Origin: Postechiella marina
Lineage (GTDB): Bacteria > Bacteroidota > Bacteroidia > Flavobacteriales > Flavobacteriaceae
NCBI RefSeq assembly: GCF_039538365.1
Contig: NZ_BAABCA010000003.1
Coordinates: 558,001-622,000 of the forward strand
Length of the DNA: 64,000 nt
Direction: 5' to 3'
This document shows, in pieces, positions 16,464 through 25,282 of this stretch. The notes under the pieces were generated by a model. The model saw nothing but the letters and a program-made list of their open reading frames with translations, did not search any database and had not been told where the DNA came from. The stretch's first letter is position 1. Each line of letters starts with the position of its first letter. A program made the position numbers and the translations under genes.

Positions 16464-17927
16464 TTAGCTTAAAATATCTTTAACAACATGTCCGTGTACA
16501 TCTGTTAGTCTATAGCGTCTTCCTTGGTGTTTAAAAGTTAATTTTTCATGGTCTATACCTAATAAATAAAGCAACGTAGCTTGAAAATCGTGCACATGTA
16601 CACCATCTCTAACCACATTATAACTAAACTCGTCTGTTTCTCCGTAGGTAATTCCTGGTTTAACTCCAGCGCCCGCCATCCACATAGAAAAACATCCAGG
16701 ATGATGGTCTCGACCATAATTAGTAGCTGTTAATTTTCCTTGCGAAAAACTGGTTCTTCCAAACTCGCCTCCCCAAATAACAAGGGTATCTTCTAGAAGA
16801 CCGCGTTGTTTTAAATCCTGCAATAAACCTGCAGTTGCTTGATCTGTAGCTTTAGCTTGATTTTTAATACCTTTTGGCAAACCCCCATGATGATCCCAAC
16901 CGGTATGGTAAAGTTGAATAAATTTAACATCGCGCTCTGCTAAGCGTCTCGCCTGCAAACAATTTGCTGCATAAGTACCAGGTTTTCTAGCATCTTCTCC
17001 ATACAACTTATAAATATAATCTGGCTCCTCTTTGGTGTCTACAGCCTCTGGAACAGAGTTTTGCATACGATAAGCCATTTCATATTGATTTATTTTAGAT
17101 TGAATTTCAGGATCTTTCCAAATATCAAATTGATTTTCGTTTAAACTTTTAATATAATTTAAAGCTCGTCTTCTATCTTTATCATGAACACCATGCGGAT
17201 TATTTAAATATAAAACAGGGTCTTTACTAGATCTAAATTGAATACCTTGATGATGCGATGGCAAAAAGCCATTACTCCATGCCGAAGAGGTTAAAGGTTG
17301 CCCACCACTTTGAGACAATAATACCACATAGTTAGGAAGATTTTTATTATCGCTTCCTAAGCCATAACTTAACCAAGAACCAATTGATGGCCTACCACTT
17401 AATTGAGAACCGGTTTGCATAAACATAACTGCAGGTTCGTGATTAATAGCTTCTGTATACATGGAATTAATAACACATATATCGTCAACCATTTTTGCAG
17501 TATGGGGAAATAATTCACTAATCCATGTGCCAGATTGCCCATGTTGTTTAAAATTGTAAATAGATTTAACCAAAGGAAAAGAACTTTGATTAGCCACCAT
17601 ACCAGAGTTTCTTTGAGACCCTTTAACCGACGGAGGTATTTCTTTACCATGCCATTTAGCAAGAGTTGGTTTATAATCAAAAGTTTCTATTTGCGAAGGC
17701 GCTCCACTTTGAAAAAGATATATAACACGCTTTGCTTTGGCAGGAAAATGTGTACCATTTAAAAGACCGCCAATATTTGAATTATTACCTCCTATTAAAT
17801 TGTTTGCAAAAGCTCCCGTTGGCCCCAACATGGAGGAAAGCGCTATAGAACCAAAGCCTAATGATGCTTTTTTAAGAAAACCTCTTCGAGTATCTGCAAA
17901 TTTTAAATGTTTTGTTAAATCGTCCAT
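16464..17927 (-). CDS. Tat-exported DUF1501 protein (alkaline-phosphatase-fold, sulfatase-like)
   Basis: A 487-residue DUF1501 protein. The Tat leader is ADTRRGFLKKASLGFGSIAL near residues 11-30. Family marks include AKRVIYLFQSGAPSQIETFDYK, GRPSIGSWLSYGLG, FIQLYHTGWDHHGG, DTLVIWGGEFGRTSFSQ (read in parts) and NYGRDHHPGCFSMWMAGAG with the histidines expected for metal binding in the phosphatase/sulfatase superfamily. DUF1501 genes commonly travel with DUF1549/DUF1553 cytochrome genes in Planctomycetes and Bacteroidota, as here. The reaction has not been established, so sulfatase-like is only a fold statement. Confidence 0.87.
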   Translation of the reverse strand: MDDLTKHLKFADTRRGFLKKASLGFGSIALSSMLGPTGAFANNLIGGNNSNIGGLLNGTHFPAKAKRVIYLFQSGAPSQIETFDYKPTLAKWHGKEIPPSVKGSQRNSGMVANQSSFPLVKSIYNFKQHGQSGTWISELFPHTAKMVDDICVINSMYTEAINHEPAVMFMQTGSQLSGRPSIGSWLSYGLGSDNKNLPNYVVLLSQSGGQPLTSSAWSNGFLPSHHQGIQFRSSKDPVLYLNNPHGVHDKDRRRALNYIKSLNENQFDIWKDPEIQSKINQYEMAYRMQNSVPEAVDTKEEPDYIYKLYGEDARKPGTYAANCLQARRLAERDVKFIQLYHTGWDHHGGLPKGIKNQAKATDQATAGLLQDLKQRGLLEDTLVIWGGEFGRTSFSQGKLTATNYGRDHHPGCFSMWMAGAGVKPGITYGETDEFSYNVVRDGVHVHDFQATLLYLLGIDHEKLTFKHQGRRYRLTDVHGHVVKDILS

Positions 17928-17932
17928 ATTTT

Positions 17933-20900
17933 TTATCTCATTGTATAGCTATCTGCTGTGTTCATAATGCCATTTATTACTGTTGCTAGCGCTGCTGTTT
18001 TTACGATATCGATATCTTTTTTTAAACTAGACTCTCCAATGCTTAAATATTTACTAGCATCTGCTTTCGAGGTAGAAAACCGATTAACCTCATCTTTATA
18101 AAATTTTTGCAGAAGATTTAACTCCTTAGAATCTGGATTTCTGCCAACACCTAATTTAAAAGCTTGTTTTAATTGTTTAACAGAGTCGTTTTTATGTGTA
18201 CTTATAATATGCTCTGCCATAACACGATGAGCTTCTAAAAATTGAGGATCGTTTAATAACACTAAAGCTTGTAGTGGCGTACTTGTATTTCTACGTTTTA
18301 CACTACACACACTGCGGTCTCCAACATCAAAAATAACCATAGAGGGTGGAGGAGAAGATCGTTTCCATATTGTGTATAAGCTTCTTCTATAAAGATTTTC
18401 GTCCGATTCTTGCAAATATTTATACCGCCATTTTTTCCTACTAATTTCGTCCCACAATCCTTTTGGTTGATAAGGATACACACTGCGTCCACCTATTTTT
18501 TTAGACAACAAACCACTAACTGCCAATGCGTTATCTCTAATCATTTCTGCAGACAATCTATAGCTTGGCCCTCTTGCCAATAATACATTATCGGTATCTA
18601 TTTCAAGCAATGCTTTACTAACCTTAGAACTCTGTTGGTAGGTTGAAGACATCACAATTAATTTATGTAATTTTTTAATATCCCATCCCGACTCCATAAA
18701 GGTAACAGCTAACCAATCTAATAATTCGGGATGTGATGGCAAGCTTCCTTGATTACCAAAATCTTCAGAAGAAGCAACAATTCCTTTTCCAAAATGCATT
18801 TGCCAAATACGATTTACAAACACCCGAGCAGTTAATGGGTTATCTTTATCGAATAACCATTGGGTTAACCCTAATCTATTTTTAGGTAAATTATTGTTAA
18901 AAGGTAAAACAGCTTCGGGCACACCTGGTTCTACTTGTTCACCATGAGCATCATAAGCTCCTCTATCAAGAACATAAGTTGGCCTAGGTGTTGGCAAATC
19001 TCCAAGCACCATAATTTCTGGAATACTGTCTAAATGCCCCGTAAGTATTTTTCTTGTTTTTTGAAGATTTTGATTTATTTGACGAGCAGATAAATTTAAT
19101 TTATCATGATAATACTCTGCTAGCAATTCTTCATTTTTTCCTGAAATAGATTTTTTAAGAACATCTTTTAATCGCTTTGGATTTTGATGATACAATACTT
19201 CAAGACCAGTAAGTTTTTTATTGTATACTTTAATTTCGTCCACACCACTTTTAACTACAGATGGTATTTGAAAAAAGTTTCCAAAACTTAAACCTTGAAA
19301 TCCATATGTATGTACATTAGGCTTAAATAATATAGATTTATAAAGATTATCTATGTTTGTTTCTAATGGTATTTTTAATCCGTTGGTATAAATATTAATA
19401 CCACTTGCTTTACCAGAACCATTATACGATATTGTAATATTAGTCCATTCTTTTTCTGGAATGGGTTGGGTAGACACAACCTCAATAGCATTTGTTGGCC
19501 ATGAAAATGCCATAACAAACTTTAAGCGATTACCTTCTAAATACATAGAATACCCTTTTAGTCCAAGACGAATATTTTCGGAATGATGAAAAACTACAGC
19601 GTTATCATAAACCTTATCTGGAAATAATGATAAGGAAATTGAAAAAGCATCTGTATGGTCAAACCATCCTGTTTTCTGTTCTAACTTAATAGAAGTATAA
19701 TCGTCTAAAAAAGCAGCATTATGTATTGCTCCCTCTTTAATTATCGGATTTTTTAAAGTGGCTTGTTTTTTACTTGATACTTTACTTGGGCTATAAAAAA
19801 CTCCTTTCCCTACATTCTTAAAATCATCAAAAGGATAATAATCTACTAAGCCTTTTTTAGCTTCTAATGCCACATCATTATATATGGCATTAGCTCTAGA
19901 TTTCCATAAATTAAAATTTTCTTTTTCGTTGGCTTTAACCTTTATCAGTTTCTTTTCTTGGTTACCAAGACGTTCTTGTAAATAAGCTATAAGTTTTCCT
20001 TGTTCATCATCGGTTAAAAGTAGCGAAGGTCCTGGAGTTTGATCTGGCCCATAAATAGCTGTTCCAATTTCGTTTGTACTGTTAAAAAAGCCTGAAAGTT
20101 GATAATGCTCTTTTTGGCTAATAGGGTCGTATTTATGATCGTGACATCGGGCACACTCTACACTTAAACCCAAAAAAGCTTTTCCTACTGTTGCGGTTCT
20201 ATCTGCAACATATTCGGCTCTATATTCTTCATAAACAATGCCTGCTTCAGAGTTTTTTTTGTGCAATCTATTAAACGCAGTAGCCAGAATACTTTCTTTA
20301 TCAGCATTTGGCAGTAAATCGCCAGCAAGTTGCTTAGTTGCAAATTCATTATAAGGCATATTTTGATTAAAAGCATGTATAACCCAATCTCGCCAAGGAC
20401 TAAAATCGCGATGTTTATCATCTAAATAACCATCGCTATCTGCATAGCGAGCCACATCTAACCAATTTGCAGCCATACGCTCGCCATAATCGGGAGACTC
20501 TAAAAACTTATCGACTAAATTTTCATAGGCAAGTTTAGAAGTATCTTTTACAAAATGCTCAATATCATTTAACGTTGGAGGCAATCCCGTTAAACTAAAA
20601 CTTAAACGCCTTATTAAGGTTTCTTTTGTTGCGCGTTTAGAAGGCGATAATTCTTTTTGCTCTAATGTATTTGCAACAAAGTAATCGATGTTATTATTGA
20701 CCCAAGATTCATTTTTAATTTCTGGAACCGCACTCTTTTTTGGCTTAATAAAAGACCAATGTGGTTTGTATTCTGCACCTTGTTCTATCCACTTGACTAT
20801 GGTAGCCATTTCTTTTTTTGTTAATGGCACATTAAATTCTGGAGGAGGCATTATAACTTCTGGGTCTTCAGAAAAAATACGATGTATAACCTCACTTTTT

Positions 20901-21178
20901 CCTGTTTTTTTAGAAACTATGGCTTGTTTTCCACTTTTTAAAACCTCGTATGCATTTTCAGGAATGTCTAATCTTAATCCTGCTTTTTGATTATTCGTAT
21001 CTGGGCCATGACAAGCAAAACATTTATCTGATAAAATAGGTTTTACATGGTAGTTAAAATCTACATAATCAGGAAGTTTATCATAAGCATTTTCTACCGC
21101 TTCAGGCATGTTTTTATTACATCCAAAAAACATGATAATGGATGAAAAAACCGCTAAATAAAACTTTAATTTTTCCAT
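17933..21178 (-). CDS. lipoprotein with planctomycete-type cytochrome c, DUF1549, LamG-like and DUF1553 domains
   Basis: A 1081-residue lipoprotein. I use the ATG at 21178, giving a lipobox at MFFGC (C20). A heme site C53-x-x-C56-H57 (KCFACHGPD) opens the PSCyt1 domain. DUF1549 covers about 161-380 (LTGLPPTLNDIEHF, ERMAANWLDVARYADSDGY) and includes a second CxxCH at C342-C345-H346 in ECARCHDHKYDP. A concanavalin/LamG-like insert lies at about 480-660, and DUF1553 at about 795-1060 (NPLTARVFVNRIWQMHFG, MSSTYQQSS). It is the first gene of a tight four-gene operon with 3-5 base gaps. Role unknown; degradation of a polymer outside the cell with electron transfer is a guess from the domains. Confidence 0.87.
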   Translation of the reverse strand: MEKLKFYLAVFSSIIMFFGCNKNMPEAVENAYDKLPDYVDFNYHVKPILSDKCFACHGPDTNNQKAGLRLDIPENAYEVLKSGKQAIVSKKTGKSEVIHRIFSEDPEVIMPPPEFNVPLTKKEMATIVKWIEQGAEYKPHWSFIKPKKSAVPEIKNESWVNNNIDYFVANTLEQKELSPSKRATKETLIRRLSFSLTGLPPTLNDIEHFVKDTSKLAYENLVDKFLESPDYGERMAANWLDVARYADSDGYLDDKHRDFSPWRDWVIHAFNQNMPYNEFATKQLAGDLLPNADKESILATAFNRLHKKNSEAGIVYEEYRAEYVADRTATVGKAFLGLSVECARCHDHKYDPISQKEHYQLSGFFNSTNEIGTAIYGPDQTPGPSLLLTDDEQGKLIAYLQERLGNQEKKLIKVKANEKENFNLWKSRANAIYNDVALEAKKGLVDYYPFDDFKNVGKGVFYSPSKVSSKKQATLKNPIIKEGAIHNAAFLDDYTSIKLEQKTGWFDHTDAFSISLSLFPDKVYDNAVVFHHSENIRLGLKGYSMYLEGNRLKFVMAFSWPTNAIEVVSTQPIPEKEWTNITISYNGSGKASGINIYTNGLKIPLETNIDNLYKSILFKPNVHTYGFQGLSFGNFFQIPSVVKSGVDEIKVYNKKLTGLEVLYHQNPKRLKDVLKKSISGKNEELLAEYYHDKLNLSARQINQNLQKTRKILTGHLDSIPEIMVLGDLPTPRPTYVLDRGAYDAHGEQVEPGVPEAVLPFNNNLPKNRLGLTQWLFDKDNPLTARVFVNRIWQMHFGKGIVASSEDFGNQGSLPSHPELLDWLAVTFMESGWDIKKLHKLIVMSSTYQQSSKVSKALLEIDTDNVLLARGPSYRLSAEMIRDNALAVSGLLSKKIGGRSVYPYQPKGLWDEISRKKWRYKYLQESDENLYRRSLYTIWKRSSPPPSMVIFDVGDRSVCSVKRRNTSTPLQALVLLNDPQFLEAHRVMAEHIISTHKNDSVKQLKQAFKLGVGRNPDSKELNLLQKFYKDEVNRFSTSKADASKYLSIGESSLKKDIDIVKTAALATVINGIMNTADSYTMR

Positions 21179-21254
21179 TCTAAATAATATTCTTATGTCT
21201 TTTCCTGTGTTTAACATAGGATTAATTTATTTGTATTAGATTTACCAACATTTT

Positions 21255-21332
21255 CAAATATATAGTTTTGACTAACACGAATTTGGGTTTAAAACAGTTT
21301 CGTTAACTGTTAATAATTAATCTTTATCTTTG
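21255..21332. promoter_or_regulatory. divergent promoters with an inverted repeat between regulator and cytochrome operon
   Basis: A minus-strand TATATTTG (21262-21255) serves the operon and a plus-strand TATCTTTG (21325-21332) serves the regulator. Between them, the perfect inverted repeat AACAGTT (21293-21299) - N5 - AACTGTT (21305-21311) covers the -33 zone of the regulator promoter and is a candidate operator. Confidence 0.55.
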
Positions 21333-21349
21333 TGTTTTTAGGCATTTAC

Positions 21350-22519
21350 ATGAATAAAGAGCACTATTTAAGCATAGTTGATGGTATTATAGCGAGTAAG
21401 TCGTTTGGTCGATCGGATACATATGCTAACATGTTAAAATATCTTGTTACCTGCTCCTTAGAAGCTAATATTCCAAAAGAAACAACTATAGCTAGCGAAA
21501 TTTTTGGAAAAGAAAGATTCGATCCTTCCCAAAGCACTTTAATAAGAGTTTACATTTATAACCTAAGAAAAAAACTCAAGAAGTATTATGAAAATGAAGG
21601 AATTAATGATGAGGTTTTTCTTGAAATTCCTAAGGGGAGTTACGAAGTAAAATTCACAAAGAAAGTAAAAGAAAAAAAAGCTATCGGTCTTAAAAAATGG
21701 CACATTCTACTGCTTTTATCGTTTGTTATAATTCCCACTATTTTTATTAATTATAAACCCAATAAAATTTCTAATACCGCTTTATGGACAAACATTTTAA
21801 AAAACGATAAATCTACCATGTTAGTTTTGGGCGATTTATTTATTTATAATGAAAAAGACTCTATAAAGGGTGGATTAAAAACTATTAGAGAACCAGAAAT
21901 TAATTCGATTGAAGAATTTGAAACTCTGGTTTTACCAAAACATAATAAGCCTACAGATGTAGAACCTTTAACGTATGCTTTTCTTATAAGAAATAGCGTT
22001 ACTTGGGTTAAAGATTTAAGCAAAGTGTTTTTTCAAGTAGATAAAGACTTTATTATAAGAACCATGTCTAGGTTTAACCCCAAAGAACTATCTGATAATA
22101 ATCTTATTGTTGTTGGCATGTTAAAAACCTTAGGTATTTTTAAAGATTATTTAGGTAATGAAGGGTTTACTTTAAATAAAAGCGAGCTAAAATATACAGA
22201 CGAAAAAACCAATCAAACTTATAAATACACGCCCAAAGGTAATGCAGACGAGTACCACACCGATTATGCTGTAATTTTAAAGGTAAAAGGACCTAACAAC
22301 AACAATATTATTCTTTTTGGTGGCATTTGGGATACCGGAGCTTCTCAAAGTTTAAAGCATTTTACAGATTTAAAACTAGCAAAAGATTTAGAAAACACCA
22401 TGTTAGAAAAATTTGGAAAAATACCTGAAAATTACAAAATACTGTTTGAGGTTAGCGGTGTAGATAGAATGGAACTAAATTCGAAAATTCTTCATTTAGA
22501 AGAAATTACCAAGCATTAA
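21350..22519 (+). CDS. membrane-bound winged-helix (ToxR-like) regulator
   Basis: A 389-residue protein. I choose the ATG at 21350 because the longer start at 21332 falls in the -7 box. Residues about 5-104 form a winged-helix DNA-binding domain (KETTIASEIFGKERFDPSQS, then VYIYNLRKKLKKYY as recognition helix, and the wing IPKGSYEVKF). One membrane helix follows at about 117-135. The remaining 250 residues would lie in the periplasm and have no family I recognise. The layout (cytoplasmic DNA binder, membrane helix, external sensor) is like ToxR/CadC. It faces the cytochrome/DUF1501 operon across 171 bp and is the likely regulator of it. Confidence 0.8.
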   Translation: MNKEHYLSIVDGIIASKSFGRSDTYANMLKYLVTCSLEANIPKETTIASEIFGKERFDPSQSTLIRVYIYNLRKKLKKYYENEGINDEVFLEIPKGSYEVKFTKKVKEKKAIGLKKWHILLLLSFVIIPTIFINYKPNKISNTALWTNILKNDKSTMLVLGDLFIYNEKDSIKGGLKTIREPEINSIEEFETLVLPKHNKPTDVEPLTYAFLIRNSVTWVKDLSKVFFQVDKDFIIRTMSRFNPKELSDNNLIVVGMLKTLGIFKDYLGNEGFTLNKSELKYTDEKTNQTYKYTPKGNADEYHTDYAVILKVKGPNNNNIILFGGIWDTGASQSLKHFTDLKLAKDLENTMLEKFGKIPENYKILFEVSGVDRMELNSKILHLEEITKH

Positions 22520-22608
22520 AAACATTTATTTAACATCTAAAAACCAATCTATTACAAATAAAATAAATAACTTGTAAAAGTTTGTAAACTCTGCTTATTT
22601 CTATAAAA

Positions 22609-23061
22609 ATGAAAAACATCTTCGACAAAAAAGAAACAACTAAAATTATTGATAGAATTAATAATTTAGAGACCACTTCGAAACCGCAATGGGGAAAAAT
22701 GAGTGTAGACCAAATGCTGGCACACTGCAATGTTACTTACGAAATGGCTTTAGACAACATACACACTAAGCCTAACGGTTTTAAAACCGCCATTTTAAAA
22801 CTACTTATAAAACCTATTGTTGTTAGCGAAAAGCCATACAAGAAAAACAGTAAAACTGCTCCTGAGTTTTTAATTACTAGTTCTAAAAATTTTGAAACAG
22901 AGAAAGAAAGGCTAATTAACTATTTAAATAAAACCCAAAGTCTAGGAGCTAATTATTTTGAAGGCAAGGAGTCGCTTTCTTTCGGAAAACTAAGCAAACA
23001 AGAATGGAATAACATGTTTTATAAACATTTAGACCATCACTTAAATCAGTTTGGGGTTTAA
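22609..23061 (+). CDS. DUF1569 protein (DinB-like four-helix fold)
   Basis: A 150-residue soluble protein. The WGKMSVDQMLAHCNVTYEMAL segment (about 28-48, read in parts) and the closing MFYKHLDHHLNQFGV place it in DUF1569, a branch of the DinB/YfiT metalloprotein superfamily. The histidines at 39 and in HLDHHL would be the metal ligands. These proteins are thought to be thiol-dependent transferases or metal-binding proteins, but the substrate here is unknown. It stands 89 bases after the regulator gene, on the same strand, without a visible promoter of its own. Confidence 0.82.
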   Translation: MKNIFDKKETTKIIDRINNLETTSKPQWGKMSVDQMLAHCNVTYEMALDNIHTKPNGFKTAILKLLIKPIVVSEKPYKKNSKTAPEFLITSSKNFETEKERLINYLNKTQSLGANYFEGKESLSFGKLSKQEWNNMFYKHLDHHLNQFGV

Positions 23062-23069
23062 TTTAGCTT

Positions 23070-23222
23070 CTATTTTTCTATTTTTTGCTGATGATATAAC
23101 TTAGGACGTGCTTCGTTATAATCGCAATCTTGAAAAATTCCGCAAGATGTTGTAGATCGTGCTAAAGACTTACTTGTATCGTTTTTAGATAATGCTGCTA
23201 TTTCTGGGGTTAAGTATTTCAT
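23070..23222 (-). CDS. possible 50-residue peptide with two cysteines
   Basis: A short frame, ATG at 23222 and TAG at 23070-23072, reads MKYLTPEIAALSK at the start, has C27 and C33 in the run SCGIFQDCDYNEARP, and ends QQKIEK. A minus-strand TAATTTTG box lies at 23263-23256, 34 bases upstream, as expected for a flavobacterial promoter. There is no signal peptide. The gap 23062-23391 holds nothing else. It could be a small functional protein, a modified peptide precursor, or chance; no modifying enzyme is adjacent. It is not a family I recognise. Confidence 0.5.
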   Translation of the reverse strand: MKYLTPEIAALSKNDTSKSLARSTTSCGIFQDCDYNEARPKLYHQQKIEK

Positions 23223-23391
23223 TTTCTTAATATTTTAATAGATTAATGGGTAGTACAAAATTACACATTCAACCATCTATTTCTATATAATTAGTGTTAA
23301 GAATCTGTTATAACTTACAACACATTAACCGTAATATGCAGTTAGCCCTATTACTATTTTACATTCTATTTACCCTAACTGCTTTAAAACA

Positions 23392-24108
23392 TCACAAAAA
23401 ACGAGCATCTATTACATCTTCATTTTTGAGTTTTACAGCCTCTGTAACCCCAATAACAATTAAATATTGAGACAAACCATAAAGCAACATTAAAGCACTA
23501 TTTTCATAAAAAAAATTTGGACTATTAAATGTATCTATAGCTGTAATTGCGTCAGAAAAGAAAGCAATAATAACACCAACAAAAACAAAAATAAAACTCT
23601 TTCTATCTACATTTCCTTGCCTTAAAAAAGCAAAAATTAAAACCATTAATTCTACAAAGCAATAAATTAGTACAGGTATATAAAACGTATTTAAATTTGG
23701 CAATATAAAATACATTACTAGATAACCATAGACCAAAGAAAGGCTTAATAAAGGCAACAGTTTTCCTAATTTAAAATCTCTTTTATTAGAAAAATTTAAA
23801 ATGTAAAATACTTTAGCCAAAATAAAACATGCCATAGCCAAACTAAAAAACATCACTTGTTCTTCTTTTATAAAAAAGAAATCTCCTAAAAGAAACAGAG
23901 ATAATGCAATTAGCATAAAAACACGTTTTAACCGTAGCAACTCGGAGTTATTATATAAATAATATAATATTAACAAAACAGTTATTGGCAATTTGGTAAA
24001 ATACCTAACAAAACCTAGTTCTAGATATATTTTTACATAAGAATCTATCAAAATCATTAAGAAAAAGACTAGAGTAAAGAGAAATTTGTTCTTAAAAAAA
24101 GAAATCAT
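23392..24108 (-). CDS. YhhN family membrane protein (lysoplasmalogenase-like)
   Basis: A 238-residue polytopic membrane protein with about eight hydrophobic helices. The family's conserved acidic positions are visible in LFLLGDFFFI (about 74-83) and VIIAFFSDAITAIDTF (about 180-195), the sites that line the active centre in YhhN/TMEM86 lysoplasmalogenases. Those enzymes hydrolyse the vinyl-ether bond of lysoplasmalogens; many bacterial members have no proven activity. It stands between the small frame at 23070 and the AraC gene, all on the minus strand, separated by gaps of 169 and 85 bases. Confidence 0.82.
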   Translation of the reverse strand: MISFFKNKFLFTLVFFLMILIDSYVKIYLELGFVRYFTKLPITVLLILYYLYNNSELLRLKRVFMLIALSLFLLGDFFFIKEEQVMFFSLAMACFILAKVFYILNFSNKRDFKLGKLLPLLSLSLVYGYLVMYFILPNLNTFYIPVLIYCFVELMVLIFAFLRQGNVDRKSFIFVFVGVIIAFFSDAITAIDTFNSPNFFYENSALMLLYGLSQYLIVIGVTEAVKLKNEDVIDARFL

Positions 24109-24193
24109 ACTTAAATGAAAGAGAGTTTATTATGCAATATACATATTCCTACTTAATACCTTAATTAAATTTACACATACTACTCACATCTTT

Positions 24194-25093
24194 TTAACTC
24201 AAAGACATCACATATTTTTTAGGTGTGGTGCCATATTTCTTTTTAAAAGCAGCAATAAAATGACTAGACGTACTGTAGCCCACTTTATGCCCTACTTCGT
24301 TAACATTGTCGTTTCCTGCTTCAAGAAGTTTTCTAGCAACTTCCATTTTATAATCAAGTAAAAAACTAAAAACCGAATCGCCATAAATTTGCTTAAAACC
24401 TTCTTTAAGTTTCTTAAGGCTAAGACCTATTTCTTCTGAAAGCTCTTGCAAACTAGGTGGCTCTGCCATTCTTGCTATAATAATATCTTTGGCTTTTCTA
24501 ATTTTAATAACATTAGTCTCGTCCACCAAAAAAGGACATTGCTCTATATCTGCATCTTCGTTTCTATTAAAATAAAGGCTTAAAAGCTCGTAAGCTTTCC
24601 CTTTAAAGTATAAGTTTTTTATAGATTGATTTAAATTATAATTAATAAGTTGATTTAAAACAATAGCCATAGACGGTGAAATAACTCCATCTTTATAATA
24701 TTTTTTATCCTTATTGTCTTCACTTAAAAAAGTAATATAACCTGCTTCTTGAGAAAATAATCCATGAAATTTTTTAATAGATATTAGTATAGAAATAATC
24801 CAAGAATTTGGATCTACATGTAAATTAATAGGTAACTCGCGTTGCGGATTATAAAGCAACAATGAGTTCTCTTCAAGAATATTTAATGTGTATCGTCCTT
24901 CGTTAAAAATAAAACAACTAGACCCCTTAACACAAAAATGAAATTGTATATAATCGCTATCTATTTCTTTTGCAACAGATTGCACTTGACTAGAGTCATT
25001 TTTTAAGGCTAAAACCAAAACACCTTCATCAACTTTTGTTTCATCAAAAGTACTTTTAGCGACATTTTTTCCAATACTTTTTTCTAGATTCAT
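24194..25093 (-). CDS. AraC family transcriptional regulator divergent to hemA
   Basis: A 299-residue regulator started at the ATG at 25093 (an in-frame GTG precedes it directly). The N-terminal half senses an unknown signal. The C-terminal 100 residues hold the double HTH: PSLQELSEEIGLSLKKLKEGF and VNEVGHKVGYSTSSHFIAAF, ending KKYGTTPKKY (each read in part). This pattern resembles the PchR-type AraC regulators that respond to iron or siderophore. It is divergent to hemA with a perfect palindrome in the 189-bp gap, so control of heme synthesis or iron use is plausible but not shown. Confidence 0.88.
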   Translation of the reverse strand: MNLEKSIGKNVAKSTFDETKVDEGVLVLALKNDSSQVQSVAKEIDSDYIQFHFCVKGSSCFIFNEGRYTLNILEENSLLLYNPQRELPINLHVDPNSWIISILISIKKFHGLFSQEAGYITFLSEDNKDKKYYKDGVISPSMAIVLNQLINYNLNQSIKNLYFKGKAYELLSLYFNRNEDADIEQCPFLVDETNVIKIRKAKDIIIARMAEPPSLQELSEEIGLSLKKLKEGFKQIYGDSVFSFLLDYKMEVARKLLEAGNDNVNEVGHKVGYSTSSHFIAAFKKKYGTTPKKYVMSLS

Positions 25094-25151
25094 CACTATT
25101 TATTTAGATTCATTCTACATTAAGGCGTCAAAATATGCCAAATGCTCCACT

Positions 25152-25238
25152 AAAATATGACAATTATCATATTTTTGCTAAAAAACGCCCTAAAAAACCA
25201 GAAACGATACTAAAAGTTCTTTTAGCGTTATTTTTTTT
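25152..25238 (+). promoter_or_regulatory. palindromic operator, promoter box and leader hairpin before hemA
   Basis: AAAATATGA (25152-25160) - N6 - TCATATTTT (25167-25175) is a perfect 9-bp inverted repeat. Its right arm overlaps TATTTTTG (25170-25177), a TAnnTTTG-type -7 box. Downstream, CTAAAAG-TT-CTTTTAG (25210-25225) is followed by CGTTA and eight T, the shape of a weak terminator inside the hemA leader. Confidence 0.5.
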
Positions 25239-25282
25239 CTAGCAATACCATGTAGATTTGCTTCACAATTTCAGGTATAAGC

